64,000 nucleotides of DNA from Perognathus longimembris pacificus (GCF_023159225.1 NC_063168.1:42459562-42523561); one strand, 5' to 3'; counted from the stretch's first letter, positions 11,390-23,440 are shown. Notes: generated from the sequence alone by a model not told the origin. A program made the numbers and translations.

Positions 11390-11880
11390 ACAGGTAGATA
11401 GAGCTCTAAAATAACTATAAGCTCATGACCCTATAATCACAATCAAGATAATCAACATTTTCTTCACCCTTGCAAAGTTCTTTGTGCCTCCCTTCTGATC
11501 CCTTTCTCTCTTCTTTTCACTTTGTAATCCTCTGATAGTCAGAAATTTGCTTTCTTCTACTACATACTGTTTTGCTTTTCATAAAATTGCACATAAGTGG
11601 TATCATAAATTATGTACACATTCAGTCTTATGTCTTTTGTGGGTCATAATGGTCTTGTGTCTATCAAAATGCTTTCTATTTTGCTGAGTAGCAGTTTATT
11701 AAATACGTCATAGTTTATTTTATTTTGTTTTCTACAGGTGAACACATAGGTTGTTCCTAATTTGGGGCTATTACATGAACAACATGAACATTTTCTTCAT
11801 GGCTCTGGATGTGCAAATGATTTACTTCTCTGGGTTGTGTGGGATGATGCAGATCACCCATTAGGTCATATCTGAGTTTT
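11390..11880 (-). mobile_element. Old mammalian L1 (L1M-like) ORF2 3' end, inverted
   Basis: The order of landmarks is that of the inverted end of mammalian L1 ORF2: a 'cataaaattgcacataagtggtatcata' block, 'tatgtcttttgtggg', 'ttgctgagtagcag', 'ttcctaatttggggctatta' and 'gaacatttt'. It is more diverged than the other L1 pieces, so an older insertion. Confidence 0.7.
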
Positions 11881-11924
11881 ATTTAGTTGGTATTTATTGT
11901 TATTCTTGTTTTTTGTTGCTGTTG

Positions 11925-11991
11925 TGGTGGTGCTGCTGCTGCTGCTGGTGGTCGTGGTGTGTGTGTGTGTGTGTGTGTGTCTGTGTGTGTC
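11925..11991. repeat. (GCT)n followed by (GT)n
   Basis: Several GCT units, then a GT run of about 35 bp. Confidence 0.9.
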
Positions 11992-12165
11992 TGCTGGTCC
12001 TGGCACTTGAACTCAAGTCTCCCTCTTCAACCTGAACTTTTTTTCTCAAGGCTAGAGCTCTACCATTTTAACCAGAGCTCCACTTCCTGTTGTTTTTTTG
12101 TTTGCTTGTTTATTGGTAGTTGGTTGGTTACTGGTGTGATGTTGTCAGTGGCTGCCTTATATTTG
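11992..12165 (-). repeat. Partial ID-like / B1-dID SINE
   Basis: The inverted 'ggcacttgaactcaagtct' and 'caaggctagagctctaccat' blocks are the ID-like half. The B1 half is largely lost after a T/G-rich expansion. Confidence 0.65.
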
Positions 12166-13259
12166 AGTTTGAAGGAAATGAGCAAGATGATTTTTGAAGA
12201 TGGTCAGCAAAAGATTTTAAGTTTCAGTACTTCTACCCCCTTCTCAAATCTTTTATATTCAGACATAATTTTTATCCATTAGAATAATTTGTTTTAATGT
12301 ATCATTTTGCTTTTACTTTGTTTTCTTCATAGCTAATAAATTTAGTATACTTTTACAAGATTACTAAATATTCTAATGTTTCTTTCATTGAATCTTTCTA
12401 TTTACCTTATATTGTATCTTAAGAGTTCATCACATAGTCTATGTACAATTTTTCTACTGAATATTTAGTTTGCAACTATTTTCTTTGATCTGTGCTCTTC
12501 CCTTTCATAGAATCAATATGGATATGCATTTAGAATCATAGTCAAGAGACTTTTAAGTAAGCCAGTTATAAAAATTGTCCTGTATATCTGTTTTATTTTC
12601 CCCCCAAAACGTTATTAAAATTTGTGTCATACAATCTCTTTTATTTAAGTTTGTATATAATGTGATAAATTGATTTTAAAAACTATTTTTCTTACATATG
12701 AATGTCCAATTATTCCAGTTCTGTTTAACAGCTTAATTGTTCCATTACAAAATATTTATTGCAACAAGGGTAACTCTGTTTCTGGCCTTTCTACTCTGCT
12801 TCAGTCATTTATTCATTTTCTTTAGCTTCAACTCTGTACAATTTTGTTTATTAGAGGTTTATAATAAGTTTTACAGTGACATAGAGTTTGTCTACAAACT
12901 ATCTTTTTCAACAATGTCTTTGATATTCTGGGTGTTTTGAGTGCATAATACAATTTGTTGATCAATATCTAAAACAGTCCTTAAATTTTAGTTTTATTTT
13001 TTGATACTTTAGATCAATTAGAATAAAATTAGAGTCATAACAATATTATCTTTGAACAGGACAATAATTTGTGTTTTGGGGAACCTCCAGCAGACAACTT
13101 TTTGTCAAATTTTTCCTAACTGTCCACAATATGATGCTGTAAGTTTAAAATTTTTATATTAGAAATGTTCGTTTCTAGCACAAAGAAATACAAAGGTGTT
13201 GTATATTCATCTCATATCTTAAAATTTTACTAAATCAATCTATTACTCCCATTAAAATT
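12166..13259. other. Gene-free AT-rich spacer
   Basis: No gene or recognised repeat is seen. Confidence 0.5.
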
Positions 13260-13368
13260 TCTATAGGACAGGGTTTCAATTTGCAATGCAAGTTGGCCTT
13301 GAAGTATCAATGCTTCTGTCTCAGCATCTCAACTGTTAGGATTGCAGACATGTATCACCACATTTAGA
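13260..13368 (-). repeat. B1-like SINE monomer
   Basis: Inverted B1 blocks ('aagttggccttgaagtat', 'tctcagcatctcaactgttaggattgcagacatg') without an ID half. Confidence 0.65.
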
Positions 13369-13641
13369 ACCATTCAATTTTTGTAGCTAGAAATAAATTT
13401 CTAAAAGGCATTTACACTCTCTGAAAATAATTCAATGAAATTATGAATCAATAATATTTAGTTATTTGATATAATTTCAATACTATGACCAGTATACTTT
13501 GAATAAAACACTTTTGGAATCCCCTTAAATTTATTACAAATTGTCACATGACCCAAAATATAATCTATGTTTTCCCATGTGAAAGATATAGAATCAGCCC
13601 AAATGCCCCTCAATAGATGAATGGATTAAGAAAATGTGATA

Positions 13642-13688
<47 letters not shown>
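13642..13688. repeat. (CA)n microsatellite inside L1
   Basis: About 23 CA units. They occupy the place where L1 ORF2 normally has a short 'tatacaca' sequence. Confidence 0.95.
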
Positions 13689-14159
13689 CGAAATTCTACC
13701 CAGCCTTCAAAAGGAATGATGTTGTGCCATTTTTAAGGAATTACAAAGACTTGAAAGAAAAAATTATCTTAAGTAAACCAGACCCAGGGAAACATAGGTT
13801 GCATGGTTTCCCTCATTGGTGATAACTAGAATGTGCCTATAAATCTATAAGGAAACACACCTAATGATAAGCAAAGGGGTTAAAAGTGAACTAACTGAAG
13901 TGTAATTCTTTGAAATAAGTAAGTCAAAGCCCAGTAAGATACGTATGGCATAATGGGTACTTGGAAGAGGCTAGGGTGGAGCTAAGGGGAGAGGGGTAGA
14001 AGAATGAAGGAAGAAAGTGGGGAGAATGCAGACAAGAATTCATTGATTATTACACAGAATTGAGAAATAAAAAGAAGTGGTATTTAGAAGTATGAAGATG
14101 TTGAAAGGATGACACAGCCCAAGGTGCTTTGTTAAATGGAAAAAAAAGAAATCAATACA

Positions 14160-14411
14160 TGCCGGTGCCAGTGGCTCACCCCGGTAATCCAAGATACTCA
14201 GGAGGTTGAGATCTGAGGATCCCGAGATCTGAGGATCCCATTCAAAGCCAGCCTGGGAAGAAAAGACCCCATGAGACTCTAATCTCTGATTATCCACCCC
14301 TAAACCAGAAGTGGTGTTGTGGCTCAAAGTGGTAGAGCACTAGCCTTGAGCAAAAGTGGTCAGCAACAGTGCCCACGTTCCTGAGTTCAAGCCCAAAGAC
14401 CAAAAAAATAA
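14160..14411 (+). repeat. B1-dID composite SINE inside the L1
   Basis: B1 half from 'gccggtgccagtggct' to 'gccagcctgggaag'; ID-like half from 'gtggtgttgtggctc' to 'gttcaagccc', then an A-rich tail. Imperfect TSDs (aaatcaatacat / aattcaatatat) flank it. The B1 half has a short internal duplication of 'gatctgaggatccc' at about 14210-14240. Confidence 0.9.
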
Positions 14412-14585
14412 TTCAATATATAACCTAAAATTAAGGTAAGTAAGGGATGGGTGGGTTGGGAGGAAGGATGAGTATGTTTGAAAGGAGTGTCATTGATCAA
14501 GATGCACTGTATTCATAAATAGTTTTTGCTGAATGGCAACTACTTTGTACAACTATTTAAAGATAACAGAAATATTTTTTAAGGA

Positions 14586-14850
14586 AATATATGTTACTTT
14601 TCCTTTTTGAGAAAAATGTTCTACGAATGTCATTAGGTCAAGTTGCTGAGAGTATCATTTACATTTTTGTTCTTACCAATGTTCTCTTCGTTTTTCCACT
14701 TAGTGCAAAAGGACATGTAAATACCTTTTGGAGCAATATATTTGTCTTATTTCTCCTACAAATTGTTTTTAATTTCATGTAGTTCTGAGGTGGGTGCATG
14801 AACAGTTAGGAATTTTTATGGCCTCAATAAATTGCTCTTTTATGAACATT
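14586..14850. other. Gene-free AT-rich spacer
   Basis: No gene is seen. Confidence 0.5.
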
Positions 14851-14865
14851 ACATTTCTTCTTCTT

Positions 14866-15067
14866 TTTTTTTTTTTGGCCAGTCCTGGGCCTTGGACTCA
14901 GGGCCTGAGCACTGTCCCTGGCTTCTTTTTGCTCAAGGCTAGCACTCTGCCACTTGAGCCACAGCGCCGCTTCTGGCCGTTTTCTGTATATGTGGTGCTG
15001 GGGAATTGAACCTAGGGCCTCGTGTATCTGAGGCAGGCACTCTTGCCACTAGGCTATATCCCCAGCC
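14866..15067 (-). repeat. IDL-Geo SINE
   Basis: Inverted copy: poly-T, the Geo half ('ggccagtcctgggccttgga' to 'cttctggccgttttctg'), then the ID-like half. TSDs acatttcttcttctt (14851-14865) and acattccttcttctt (15068-15082) differ at one base. Confidence 0.95.
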
Positions 15068-15082
15068 ACATTCCTTCTTCTT

Positions 15083-15633
15083 GATATTATTTCTTCAAAG
15101 ACACGTTTTCTCTGATATTTTTATAGGCATAAGTACTTTGTTTTGATTATGCTATACTAATTTCCTTTCTTTAATTTTTATTATTCTCATGTATTTTTAA
15201 TTAAAGTTCATTCATTTTAAATAAAGGTTGAGTTGAATTTTCTTTTGCATCAAATAAGATTATCACTTATACTGTTGCAATACTTATTTATATTTCATTT
15301 ATTTAAAGACCTGATTATGTCTTCATGCTTTCTTTTCTCTTTGCCTTATCTGTTCATTGTTAAATTTAAGTCTCCTTTGGGGGGTGTTGACTACATCTTA
15401 TGATCTTGTTATATTTGCTTCTAGAGTTGATTTGTTATAAATGTTTGAGATTTTGCTGATTACTTTATCATTTATAATATTATCATCAACTTATCAAAGT
15501 CTACTTTAGGTTGCATCACCCCACTTTACATACACAAATCACAGACCCTACCAGGAACGTCACTACTTTCCACACAACCAGTTCAGGAAAATGAAATACA
15601 CTTTACTTTTACATTTAATCTCTAATGTTGCTT
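15083..15633. other. Gene-free AT-rich spacer
   Basis: No gene is seen. Confidence 0.5.
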
Positions 15634-15640
15634 TTGTGTG

Positions 15641-15692
<52 letters not shown>
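15634..15692. repeat. (TG)n microsatellite
   Basis: A GT run of nearly 60 bp with one CA interruption. Confidence 0.95.
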
Positions 15693-15696
15693 GTAT

Positions 15697-15765
15697 GTTT
15701 TTAGTGCTGGTCCTCAGGCTTGAACTCAGGTCCTGTATGCTGTATCTTCATTTTTGTGCATCTCT
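15697..15765 (-). repeat. Partial ID-like SINE
   Basis: The inverted 'ggcttgaactcaggtcctgt' block of the ID-like half is present. The element is cut by the L1 tail that follows. As at 10341 and 55395, a (TG)n run adjoins its inverted tail. Confidence 0.6.
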
Positions 15766-15814
15766 GTACATAGAAGTATCTGGAGTATGTATGATATACG
15801 CACCAAGTTTAACA

Positions 15815-16262
15815 CTTTAAAAATTTGTTGTAAAGTTGATAGCAGAGAGATTACAGTTACATAAGTCACGTAATGAATACATTGCCTTTTGAAATGTTAT
15901 TCGCTCAGTTTTTCCCCTTCTATCTCTCCTCCTTCCCAAGTTGAATAGTTCATTTCCAACACAGTGTCTAGTGGGTTTCATTGCTGAACTGGTTCACCCT
16001 TAGTCTCATCATTTTTGTGCTTCCTCTTCCGCTTTCCAAGTCAGATAAACTTATATGCAAGAAAGGGTACAGAAATAAAAAGGCAACAAGAGGAAATAAA
16101 CCAAAAAAAGAAAAAGAGGAAAGAAAAAAAATGAACCACAACAGTAAATTTTTCTTTAAAAAAGCTCTTGTTATCATTTCTTGGAGTTCATTTTGATAAA
16201 CATCATTTAATAGGAGCATATACACATAGATATTGAGCCCTTTAGTTTTATTCATTGATATG
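15815..16262 (-). mobile_element. L1 3'-UTR fragment
   Basis: The minus-strand tail block (tgtaactgtaatctctctgc, at about 15845) is followed by the inverted purine-rich UTR and a block around 'ttggagttcatttt' shared with 8815-9345. Confidence 0.75.
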
Positions 16263-16306
16263 TTGCATGTTTTTTAAAAATCTAAAGAGTATATATGTAC
16301 ATTGGG

Positions 16307-16367
16307 ATATCTATATATCTGTATCTATCTATGTATCTGTCTATCTATCTAGCTATCTATCTATCTG
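16307..16367. repeat. (TATC)n microsatellite
   Basis: Interrupted run of TATC units, including TGTC and AGC variants. Confidence 0.9.
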
Positions 16368-17814
16368 TAGAGATGTATTTAAGTACATGTCTAAATAAGG
16401 AAACACTGGTGCTAATTCCATTTCGCAATCACACATAAAACCATGGCATTGATGGAACTGCGTTTTAGGTATACAGATTCCAGCTTAGAGTATATTTTAA
16501 TTTATTTGATCTTGCCCTTGGTAGTAATAGCAAACATGAATTTGTAAGCCTATGAGAAATTCCGAATCCTGAATTAACTCTGTTTCCTGTATGTTCTTTT
16601 AATCGAATCCAGCCAAATTTTATCTTTGGTATTATAAACCTCAGAGGGTTAGATGATACAGGTTAATTTTCCATAGCACAGCTGAATATTTTGGGTCACC
16701 TCCAAGCTGAGTCTTTAGAGACTCTTTGAGTATTGGTGGATGTTGACCCTGTGGCTTGATAATCTTTCTTCTCAGCAGTAATCAAAGATAACCATGAAAG
16801 CTGAATATCAAGGGCAGCTAGCTAAGTTTTAAGTTTACACAGCATTTTATGTGCTTACTTTATGATTTTAAATAATACCCAGTTTTTGTTATGAGTCACA
16901 AATGAAGGAAATTTAGAGAATTAAGTTTGAAAACAGAGAATTAGGAAAAAAATAAAATCACCCATAAGTTTGTCATTAGAGATAATTAATGTAAATAATT
17001 TAATCTATTTACCTCAGATAACAAAACTGCATATTATTTTTGCTTTTAATGGACTTAGTTTGTATAATGTCTTGTGATAGATTTAACTAGTCAACTAAAT
17101 TGCTTATAAAGGCATAGTTAAGAAGTGTTATTTCAACTGAATGGAATGTCTCTTGACAGAAAAATTAAATCAGTATTTATTACAAATGACTTACTGAAGG
17201 ATCCATTTGAACATAAATCTTAATATCATCAACGTTGTTGTATGTGATTATTTTTAAGGTTATATTTCTACAAATAAAATTTCTCGGCCAAATTTTATGA
17301 ATATTTTAAAAGCTGTCACAGAATTACAGTGAGTTTACCTAGTTAGGAAAGTGGCTTTTCTGTCCAACAATGGTTACCACCTTCTTATACAGGCTCAGAC
17401 AATAGTTGAAAGAAGTCACACGTGTGAGTATGAGTGTCACGGAGGAAGCGCTGTCAATATGCTATGTCAAGCCTTATTTGTACTGACTTTTTTTTGTCTT
17501 TTGCCTTATGAGTATTGTTACCACAAAATCTGAGTGCCAAGGTCTGTGTGGGTGAGCTGGAAACAAAGGGCTTGCGATTCCAAAAGGGTTCACAACCTGA
17601 AAGACAAAGTAATGGAGAGATCAACCACCTAGTCCTTCAATCAATTTTCCAGGACTTAAATAAGCTTACTGTGGACAGTATATTTCTCTTTGATGTTGAT
17701 CAAGCCTCACTTTACTAATTGGCAGCTTCAAGTTAACCAGTTAAGTGGGCAGACTCATTCAAACATAGCCTCATGATTCCATCTATTCAATTACCCAGGA
17801 AGAACTAGCCACAA
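16368..17814. other. Gene-free AT-rich spacer
   Basis: No gene or recognised repeat is seen. Short open frames at 17351-17718 show no family features. Confidence 0.5.
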
Positions 17815-18002
17815 TTTTTAAAATAAATTTTATTGTAAAGGTGATGAACAGAGGGATTACTGTTACATAAATCAATTTCCTTTTGAGTAATGTCAACCCC
17901 TTCCCTTGTATTCTCCAAGTTGTTCCTCTCCAGACTTCTCTACCTCCACAAGTTGTATAATTCATTTCCAGCATAGTGTCTTCAAATGGAACAGTGAATT
18001 TC
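17815..18002 (-). mobile_element. L1 3'-UTR end, inverted
   Basis: The minus strand ends with 'tgtaacagtaatccctctgt' followed by 'ttacaataaaatttatttta', the L1 tail seen at 39704-39828, 15815 and 23441. Confidence 0.8.
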
Positions 18003-18140
18003 ACAAGACAATATGTTGGTAATTAACTGCACAATGGGGGTAAGGAAATTGGGAGAAAGATGAGTGAGGTTGTACCAAGTTTGACAAGAAATGTACTTCC
18101 TACCTTATGCCTGTGACTTGTCAAAGAATTAAATTTAAAA
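18003..18140 (+). mobile_element. L1 3'-UTR end, direct
   Basis: Plus-strand tail ('gacaagaaatgtacttccta', 'atgcctgtgacttgtc') ending in poly-A at 18130-18148. It adjoins the inverted tail above. Confidence 0.6.
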
Positions 18141-18159
18141 AAAAAAAAGCTGAGTGCCA

Positions 18160-18355
18160 ACACCCCGTGCTGGTTACCTTAGTTCACATTTGGAGGAATA
18201 TGCTTTGCAGCCACCCCTGTGAGAAAACTCCACAAGATTCTACCTCCAAATAATCAGTAAGAGCCTGGTGTGGAGGTGTGACTCAAGTGGTAGAGCAGCA
18301 GCTAAGGAAGTTGCAAGTTCAAGGCCCTGATTTCAAATCTCAGTACCAGGAAACT
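18160..18355 (+). repeat. ID-like (probably B1-dID) SINE
   Basis: ID-like half from 'ctggtgtggaggtgtgactc' to 'caaatctcagtaccagg'. The preceding B1 half is heavily diverged. Confidence 0.6.
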
Positions 18356-19774
18356 AAAAAGTGAGACATAGTTATTGACAAGATAAAGAAAGGAAATTTT
18401 GCTTTGATCAAAATTGACCTCTACCTTTCTACAGAATCCCATATGGGAAAATAAGGAAATATGGATTCCTGGGTCAGGGAAGTAGTTTGGAAATTTAGTG
18501 TGAACCTAGCATGTAAGAAGCACTGTGTTTGATATGCAGCAATAACCAAACACAAGAATACACTTTTTAAAAGGTAAAGAAAGAAATTAAGATATTTTTG
18601 AACAACTAAACAGCAGCCTGAAAGTAATTCTCACTCCATGTTTATTTGATTAGTATGTAAAAATAATAAAAATTCAATTAAAACTGAAGCTATTTGTCAG
18701 ACATATTCACTGTTTTTGGACGAGGTCATTTGCATTGTTAATTGCCTGTGAGTTCATTTCTCAGCATCCAACACTTTTACATTTTGGGAAATGTTTCAGT
18801 TTCTTTATGTCTAAAAAATAAATAATCATAGAAACTAAGTTATATGATCACAGTGAGTCATGAACAAATAATACTCCAGATCTGAAACATAATAATATCT
18901 TAATGTTGGTTGCTATCATAGCTAAAATACTGCAGTATACCACATTTTTTCCACCTGTCGGTGGCCTTCCTTTTCTTCACGTAATTTAGTTTGTCTTTCA
19001 ACTCAATCTCAGTAGTAGTGGTTGGAGGAGTGAAAGGATTACCATGAACCATTTTAATAGAATTAATACTAGCATTAGGTTTTACTAATTCAATATTCAG
19101 GATTCTTACAATTTCTTTTTAAATATTTAAGCCTTCTTATACTTATTATTTTCTCACAAATCTGCTTTGGGCATTGGTGGAAATTGTAATTGAGTCCATC
19201 TTGCCGGTGGTAAAAGTCATTTATATCCTTTTCCCAGAAAAACAATTAATGATGAATAGGGAAATATTACTTGTAGAAAAATTGGTTTCAAATGCCTTTC
19301 GGCAGAACTTTCAAATCTGAAGGTAATTCTCCGACAACATTTCAAAGTGAAACACCAAATCATTCATTATTACAATGCAGGCCTACTGTTAAAGACATTC
19401 AGATGATTCAACAGCTAGTATTTGACCTAGTCATCACTATATGATTTGTTCTTAGAGATCATAAGAAAAAAATATTTGAAAAAAATCAAATAACACTATT
19501 TACTTTTTAAAGAATATTTTTTCCCTGAACGTTTGCTTAGTTTAACCAATTTGCTCATTTTATATTTGCTTTATTTCAATAAACATTTAAATCAGTATTT
19601 TCCAAATAAGCTATTGGGAAAAATTGTAGCACAAAACCAAAATACCAAGTGTGAAATTTGGAAAGAAAGAAAGATAAAACTATACAATACAAAAAGAATC
19701 TAAGTACTGGTTCTGTTAATAAATAGCTCCTAAAATATTTGAAGAATATACTTCAAAGGCCACATCTCTATTTT
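18356..19774. other. Gene-free AT-rich spacer
   Basis: No gene or recognised repeat is seen. Confidence 0.5.
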
Positions 19775-20185
19775 TAATTTTTTTATTATCTTTAAATAGT
19801 TATACAAAGAAGTGCCATGCAACAAAGCAGTTTATGAATATAGTGCACCATGATCAATGTCACCCTTTCAATATTTTCACCCATCCTACAACACACCTCT
19901 TCCTTCACTTTTTTGAACTTTTTGCCATTTAAAAAGCAGTTTCTTTGTATGCTGCAACTTGATCTGTGTCTTCACTTTAATGTATCCACCCTTCTTTGAG
20001 CAACCCCTTCCTTTATTATTCTCAATTCTGTGGTATATCCAGTGCATTCTTACCTGTATTGTATTTCCTTCCCACCTTCATTCTCTCACCACTCTCCCTT
20101 TGCCTCCCCCTGCTTTTACAAGTACTCATTTCCTGGTACTTATTTTATTAGGCTTTGATTAAGTCTTTCTAAAGGATTATATTAT
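19775..20185 (-). mobile_element. L1 3'-UTR fragment
   Basis: Inverted tail with the 'tgatcaatgtcaccctttca' block, then the pyrimidine-rich inverted UTR ('ctctccctttgcctccccct'). Confidence 0.7.
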
Positions 20186-20205
20186 TTTCAGTCTCCATAG
20201 ATTTT

Positions 20206-20415
20206 TTTTTTTTTTTTTTTTTTTTGCCAGTCCTGGGGCTTGGACTCAGGACCCAAGCACTGTCCCTGGCTTCTTTTTGCTCAAGGCTAGCACTCTGCCA
20301 CTTGAGCCACAGCGCCACTTCTGGCCGTTTTCTATATATGTGGTGCTGGGGAATCGAATCCAGGGCTTCATGTATATGAGGCAAGCCCTCTTGCCACTAG
20401 GTCATATTCCCAGCC
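20206..20415 (-). repeat. IDL-Geo SINE
   Basis: Full-length inverted copy with a poly-T of about 25. TSD CTCCATAGATTTT is exact at 20193-20205 and 20416-20428. Confidence 0.97.
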
Positions 20416-20479
20416 CTCCATAGATTTTATTATACTTTTTATAATTCATTTATAACCATTTGCATACCACCCAGTGTGT

Positions 20480-20895
20480 TATTTATTGGTGAAGAAGAAG
20501 TAAAAATGATCAATAGATACATGAAGGAATGTTCAATATCTCTGGCCATAAAGCACTGAGATTCTCACTCCAGTTAGAATGGCCATTATCAAGAAAATGA
20601 ATGATAACAAATACTGGCAAGGATGCAGCAAAAAGGAAACTCACTGTTGGGAGGAATGCAAACTTGTTCAGCTACTCTGGAAAGTGATATGGACGGTCCT
20701 CAAAAAACTATACCAGCAATTTCAATCTTAAGCAGTTATCCAATAGAGTACAAACAAGGATACACTAAAGACACCATAGAAAACATATTTATTGGAGCAA
20801 AGTTCATCATAGCCAAGATATGGAATTAGTCCAGATGCCCTTCAACAAATAGGTCAAGAAAATGTGGTATATAAACAAAATGGACCTCTATTCAT
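20480..20895 (+). mobile_element. L1 ORF2 3'-end fragment, direct
   Basis: Classic L1 ORF2 end: 'actccagttagaatggccat', 'aatactggcaaggatgcagc', 'ctgttgggaggaatgcaaac', 'catagccaagatatggaatt', 'gtggtatataaacaaaatgg'. It is interrupted by stops. Confidence 0.85.
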
Positions 20896-21430
20896 CCATC
20901 AGAAAGTATGTGCATTCTATTTATCTTGCTGGCTATGTCTTTGTCATGCAAAAACCCTTTAGTTTGAGGTATTTATTCCATATTTGTTTGATTTGTTGTG
21001 ATTCTGGATTTTTACGTAGGAATTTTCAAACTGTGCCTCAGAACACTAGTCTTTCCCCTAAAACTTCCTGTAATACTTTTGTGATATCTAGGCTTGCACT
21101 GAGGTCTTTAATATATTTTTAAATTGATTCTGGTGCAGGGTGATATATAAAGATTTGCTTCAGTGTTCTCCATGTCTATAGCCAATTCTGCCATCCCCAT
21201 TTGCTGAAGAGGCTGTCTTTCTTCCATCCTGTGTGGTAAGCTCCCTTATCAAATATTAGGTGGCTATAGGTCTGTGGATTTATTTCTGGGACTTCTATTC
21301 CATTGGTATCCAGGCTGATTGTTGTGCCAGTACCAAGCTGTTATTATCACTACAGTTTTTTTTAATAGAGTTTGAAGTTTGGTATTGATATTCCTCCAAC
21401 ATTGTTCCTCCTGCTAAGAATTGTGTAAAT
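20896..21430 (-). mobile_element. L1 ORF2 fragment, inverted
   Basis: Inverted ORF2 landmarks: 'tgctgaagaggctgtctttc', 'aaatattaggtggctatagg', 'attgttgtgccagtaccaag', 'ggtattgatattcctcc'. It lies head to tail against the direct fragment at 20480-20895. Confidence 0.85.
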
Positions 21431-21484
21431 GATCATATAAAATGCTGTTTATTTAAATGAACTCTAAGAAATGGAAAGAAGAAT

Positions 21485-21820
21485 TTTTTTGTTATTTTGA
21501 TTTTTTTATTTTTTTGTTAATGTTTTGTTTTCTGTATCCTTATATGGAAGTTTATCTGTTTTGAGAGGGTAAGGGGAAGCTCAGAAATGGTAGGACAAAG
21601 GCTGAACAAATGCAGTAGTGATACTCAGTATATACTATGTTGAAAATCAACTGTACAACTTGGAGGTGTTGGGAGAGAAAAAGTGGAAGAAAACAAGGGA
21701 AGAAGTGACACTGTTCAAAACAAAAACCAAAAAAGGTACTCAATGCCTGACTAATGTAACTGAACCACTCTGTACATCATTGTTTTGATAACAATAAAAA
21801 AGGGAAAATAAAATTATCCT
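21485..21820 (+). mobile_element. L1 3'-UTR end, direct
   Basis: Plus-strand purine-rich UTR and the tail 'aatgtaactgaaccactctg' 'tacatcattgttttgataac' with AATAAA at about 21793. Together with the two upstream pieces it may be one rearranged insertion. Confidence 0.75.
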
Positions 21821-22924
21821 GTAGAAACAAATGCTTGTATTACCTTGATGCAACTGATATATAAGGTCTCTGAAATCAGACTGAAAAAATAGAAATTGAG
21901 CTGCTCACCTAATTTTCAATCCCAAAGTGTAGTTTAAAGTTAGGGTTGTTTCTTTACTCTCATTTTTATATAGGGACATAGCTTCTTTTTGAATAGTGTC
22001 ATAGTAGTGTCATAAACAATGATTTAAGATATTTCATATTTCACTGTATCACTCTACATTGCTTAGAAAGGGTTATTTTCCTTTGGATTATAGAAAATTT
22101 GTAATCTGACAATTTTAGTTGTATTTTTGTACTTATCTCTTTGCCTCCCTGTGGTTTATTAAAGAGCATCATTGATGCTTTAATATTGTGATGACTAAAA
22201 ATAGTCTATCTTTTCCCTATAAATTAAAGGTGTGAGCCTCTGAGTTTGCTCACCAATAGAAATCCCTACAAATAATGTCAAGCCAATACTTGTGTTCAGT
22301 CATGGAGACACTGTAGGTTTCTTTTTTTTATCACTTGGAACATTTTTTTGTATCCTAGCTGCCATGCTATGAGTCACCACAAAAAGCAAAATGGCCAAAG
22401 AGAAAGCATCTGATGGCTGCTCTGAGATAGAAGCAAACACCAAGTAAGAAAACCACATCAAAATGAATGATTTAGCCATGTTAGATATATCTTTGATAGG
22501 CTATGGGAAACTTGAGAGTCATCTCTTCATTCAGATTCATGATCTGTGAACAAAATAAATTATTGACATTGTTGCAATCCACCATGTTTTGGACTATCTT
22601 GTTTTAGGGCAAGCATTTTCCTGAACATTATTGTATCTGTTATATGTGTTTTATTATTTTTTACCCTAGCTGCATATGCTTTTTTAAGTAGAAATATGAG
22701 ATATGGTAACTTTCCAGAGTAATGTCCAGGTAGCATTTTCTCTGTTATCTTCAAAATTCATTTCCATAATGTTTAGTGACATAGACTTGTTTTATTGTTG
22801 ATCAAACAGAGTCTTAGTTTGTGTGTTCAATGTGTTTAGTTCAAAGTGGCATTGTGTCTTGTTCAGTAGTGTATCTTAGATGTATTCTTCAAATATGTAG
22901 GATAAGACACATGGAAAATTAAAG
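21821..22924. other. Gene-free AT-rich spacer
   Basis: No gene or recognised repeat is seen. Confidence 0.5.
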
Positions 22925-23361
22925 GAACTTGAGACCACCGCCTCAAATTAAGGGTCTGTGATCAAAGAATCGAGTCTGACAAATGCGAAAGTCAAGCAAA
23001 GCTTTATTCCGCGCCAAGCATTGGGTATCTCGCTGACTGGTTGAGGGCCACCTCAGGAGGCTAACTTTTATAAGCTGTATCCTGAGGTTTGGGCCTGATT
23101 ACATACGTGGCCCAATGAAGTTGTTACTCCAGGCCACCCATAGGTGACCAACAAAATTACAGTGGTTGTTTAAATCAGCCTGTCACTTGGCTAAATTTCA
23201 GCAAGACATCTTTGGAGGGCTTAGGGCTGGGAAGTTGTGCTCAGGACCTGGGGGGGGGGGGGGGTACCTGCTCTCCTGCAGATTGGCCCTAGTCACCTGG
23301 CCAGACTCACTTATGCTTTGGGTGCTTTAGTTGCTGTTATCGGGAACTATCAGGCTTCATC
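22925..23361 (-). mobile_element. ERV LTR, probably solo
   Basis: Minus-strand TATA box (GCTTATAAAAG, 23066-23075) and polyadenylation signal (GGAATAAAGC, 23002-23009), followed by an R/U5-like 'ctttgcttgactttcgcatt'. The TATA-to-polyA spacing of about 60 bp is short. A TGAAGCCTGA start at 23361 is the likely 5' end; the 3' end is uncertain. A poly-G run of 15 (23250-23264) lies in U3. The ERV class is not settled. Confidence 0.65.
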
Positions 23362-23379
23362 CTTGGTAGTTTATTTATT

Positions 23380-23440
23380 TATTATTTTTGGTCATGGGGC
23401 TTGAACTCAGGGCCTGGGCGCTGTCTCTGAGCTTTAAAAA
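23380..23440 (-). repeat. Partial ID-like SINE
   Basis: Inverted 'ggggcttgaactcagggcct' start only, cut by the next L1 tail. Confidence 0.65.

Larger units (their letters stand above)
13570..14585 (+). mobile_element. L1 ORF2 end plus 3'-UTR, split by a SINE
   Basis: The plus strand reads the conserved L1 ORF2 3' end ('cccaaatgcccctcaataga', 'atggattaagaaaatgtg', 'gaaattctacccagcc', 'cctcattggtgataac') and then a purine-rich 3'-UTR. The 3'-UTR resumes at 14412 after a B1-dID insertion and ends with the 'tgatcaagatgcactgtatt' tail. The ORF is not open. Confidence 0.85.

Noticed and set aside
20169..20384. Recurring frames with similar peptides in several places (20169, 30825, 50015, 56254)
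   Set aside because: All are translations of the IDL-Geo SINE, not a gene family.
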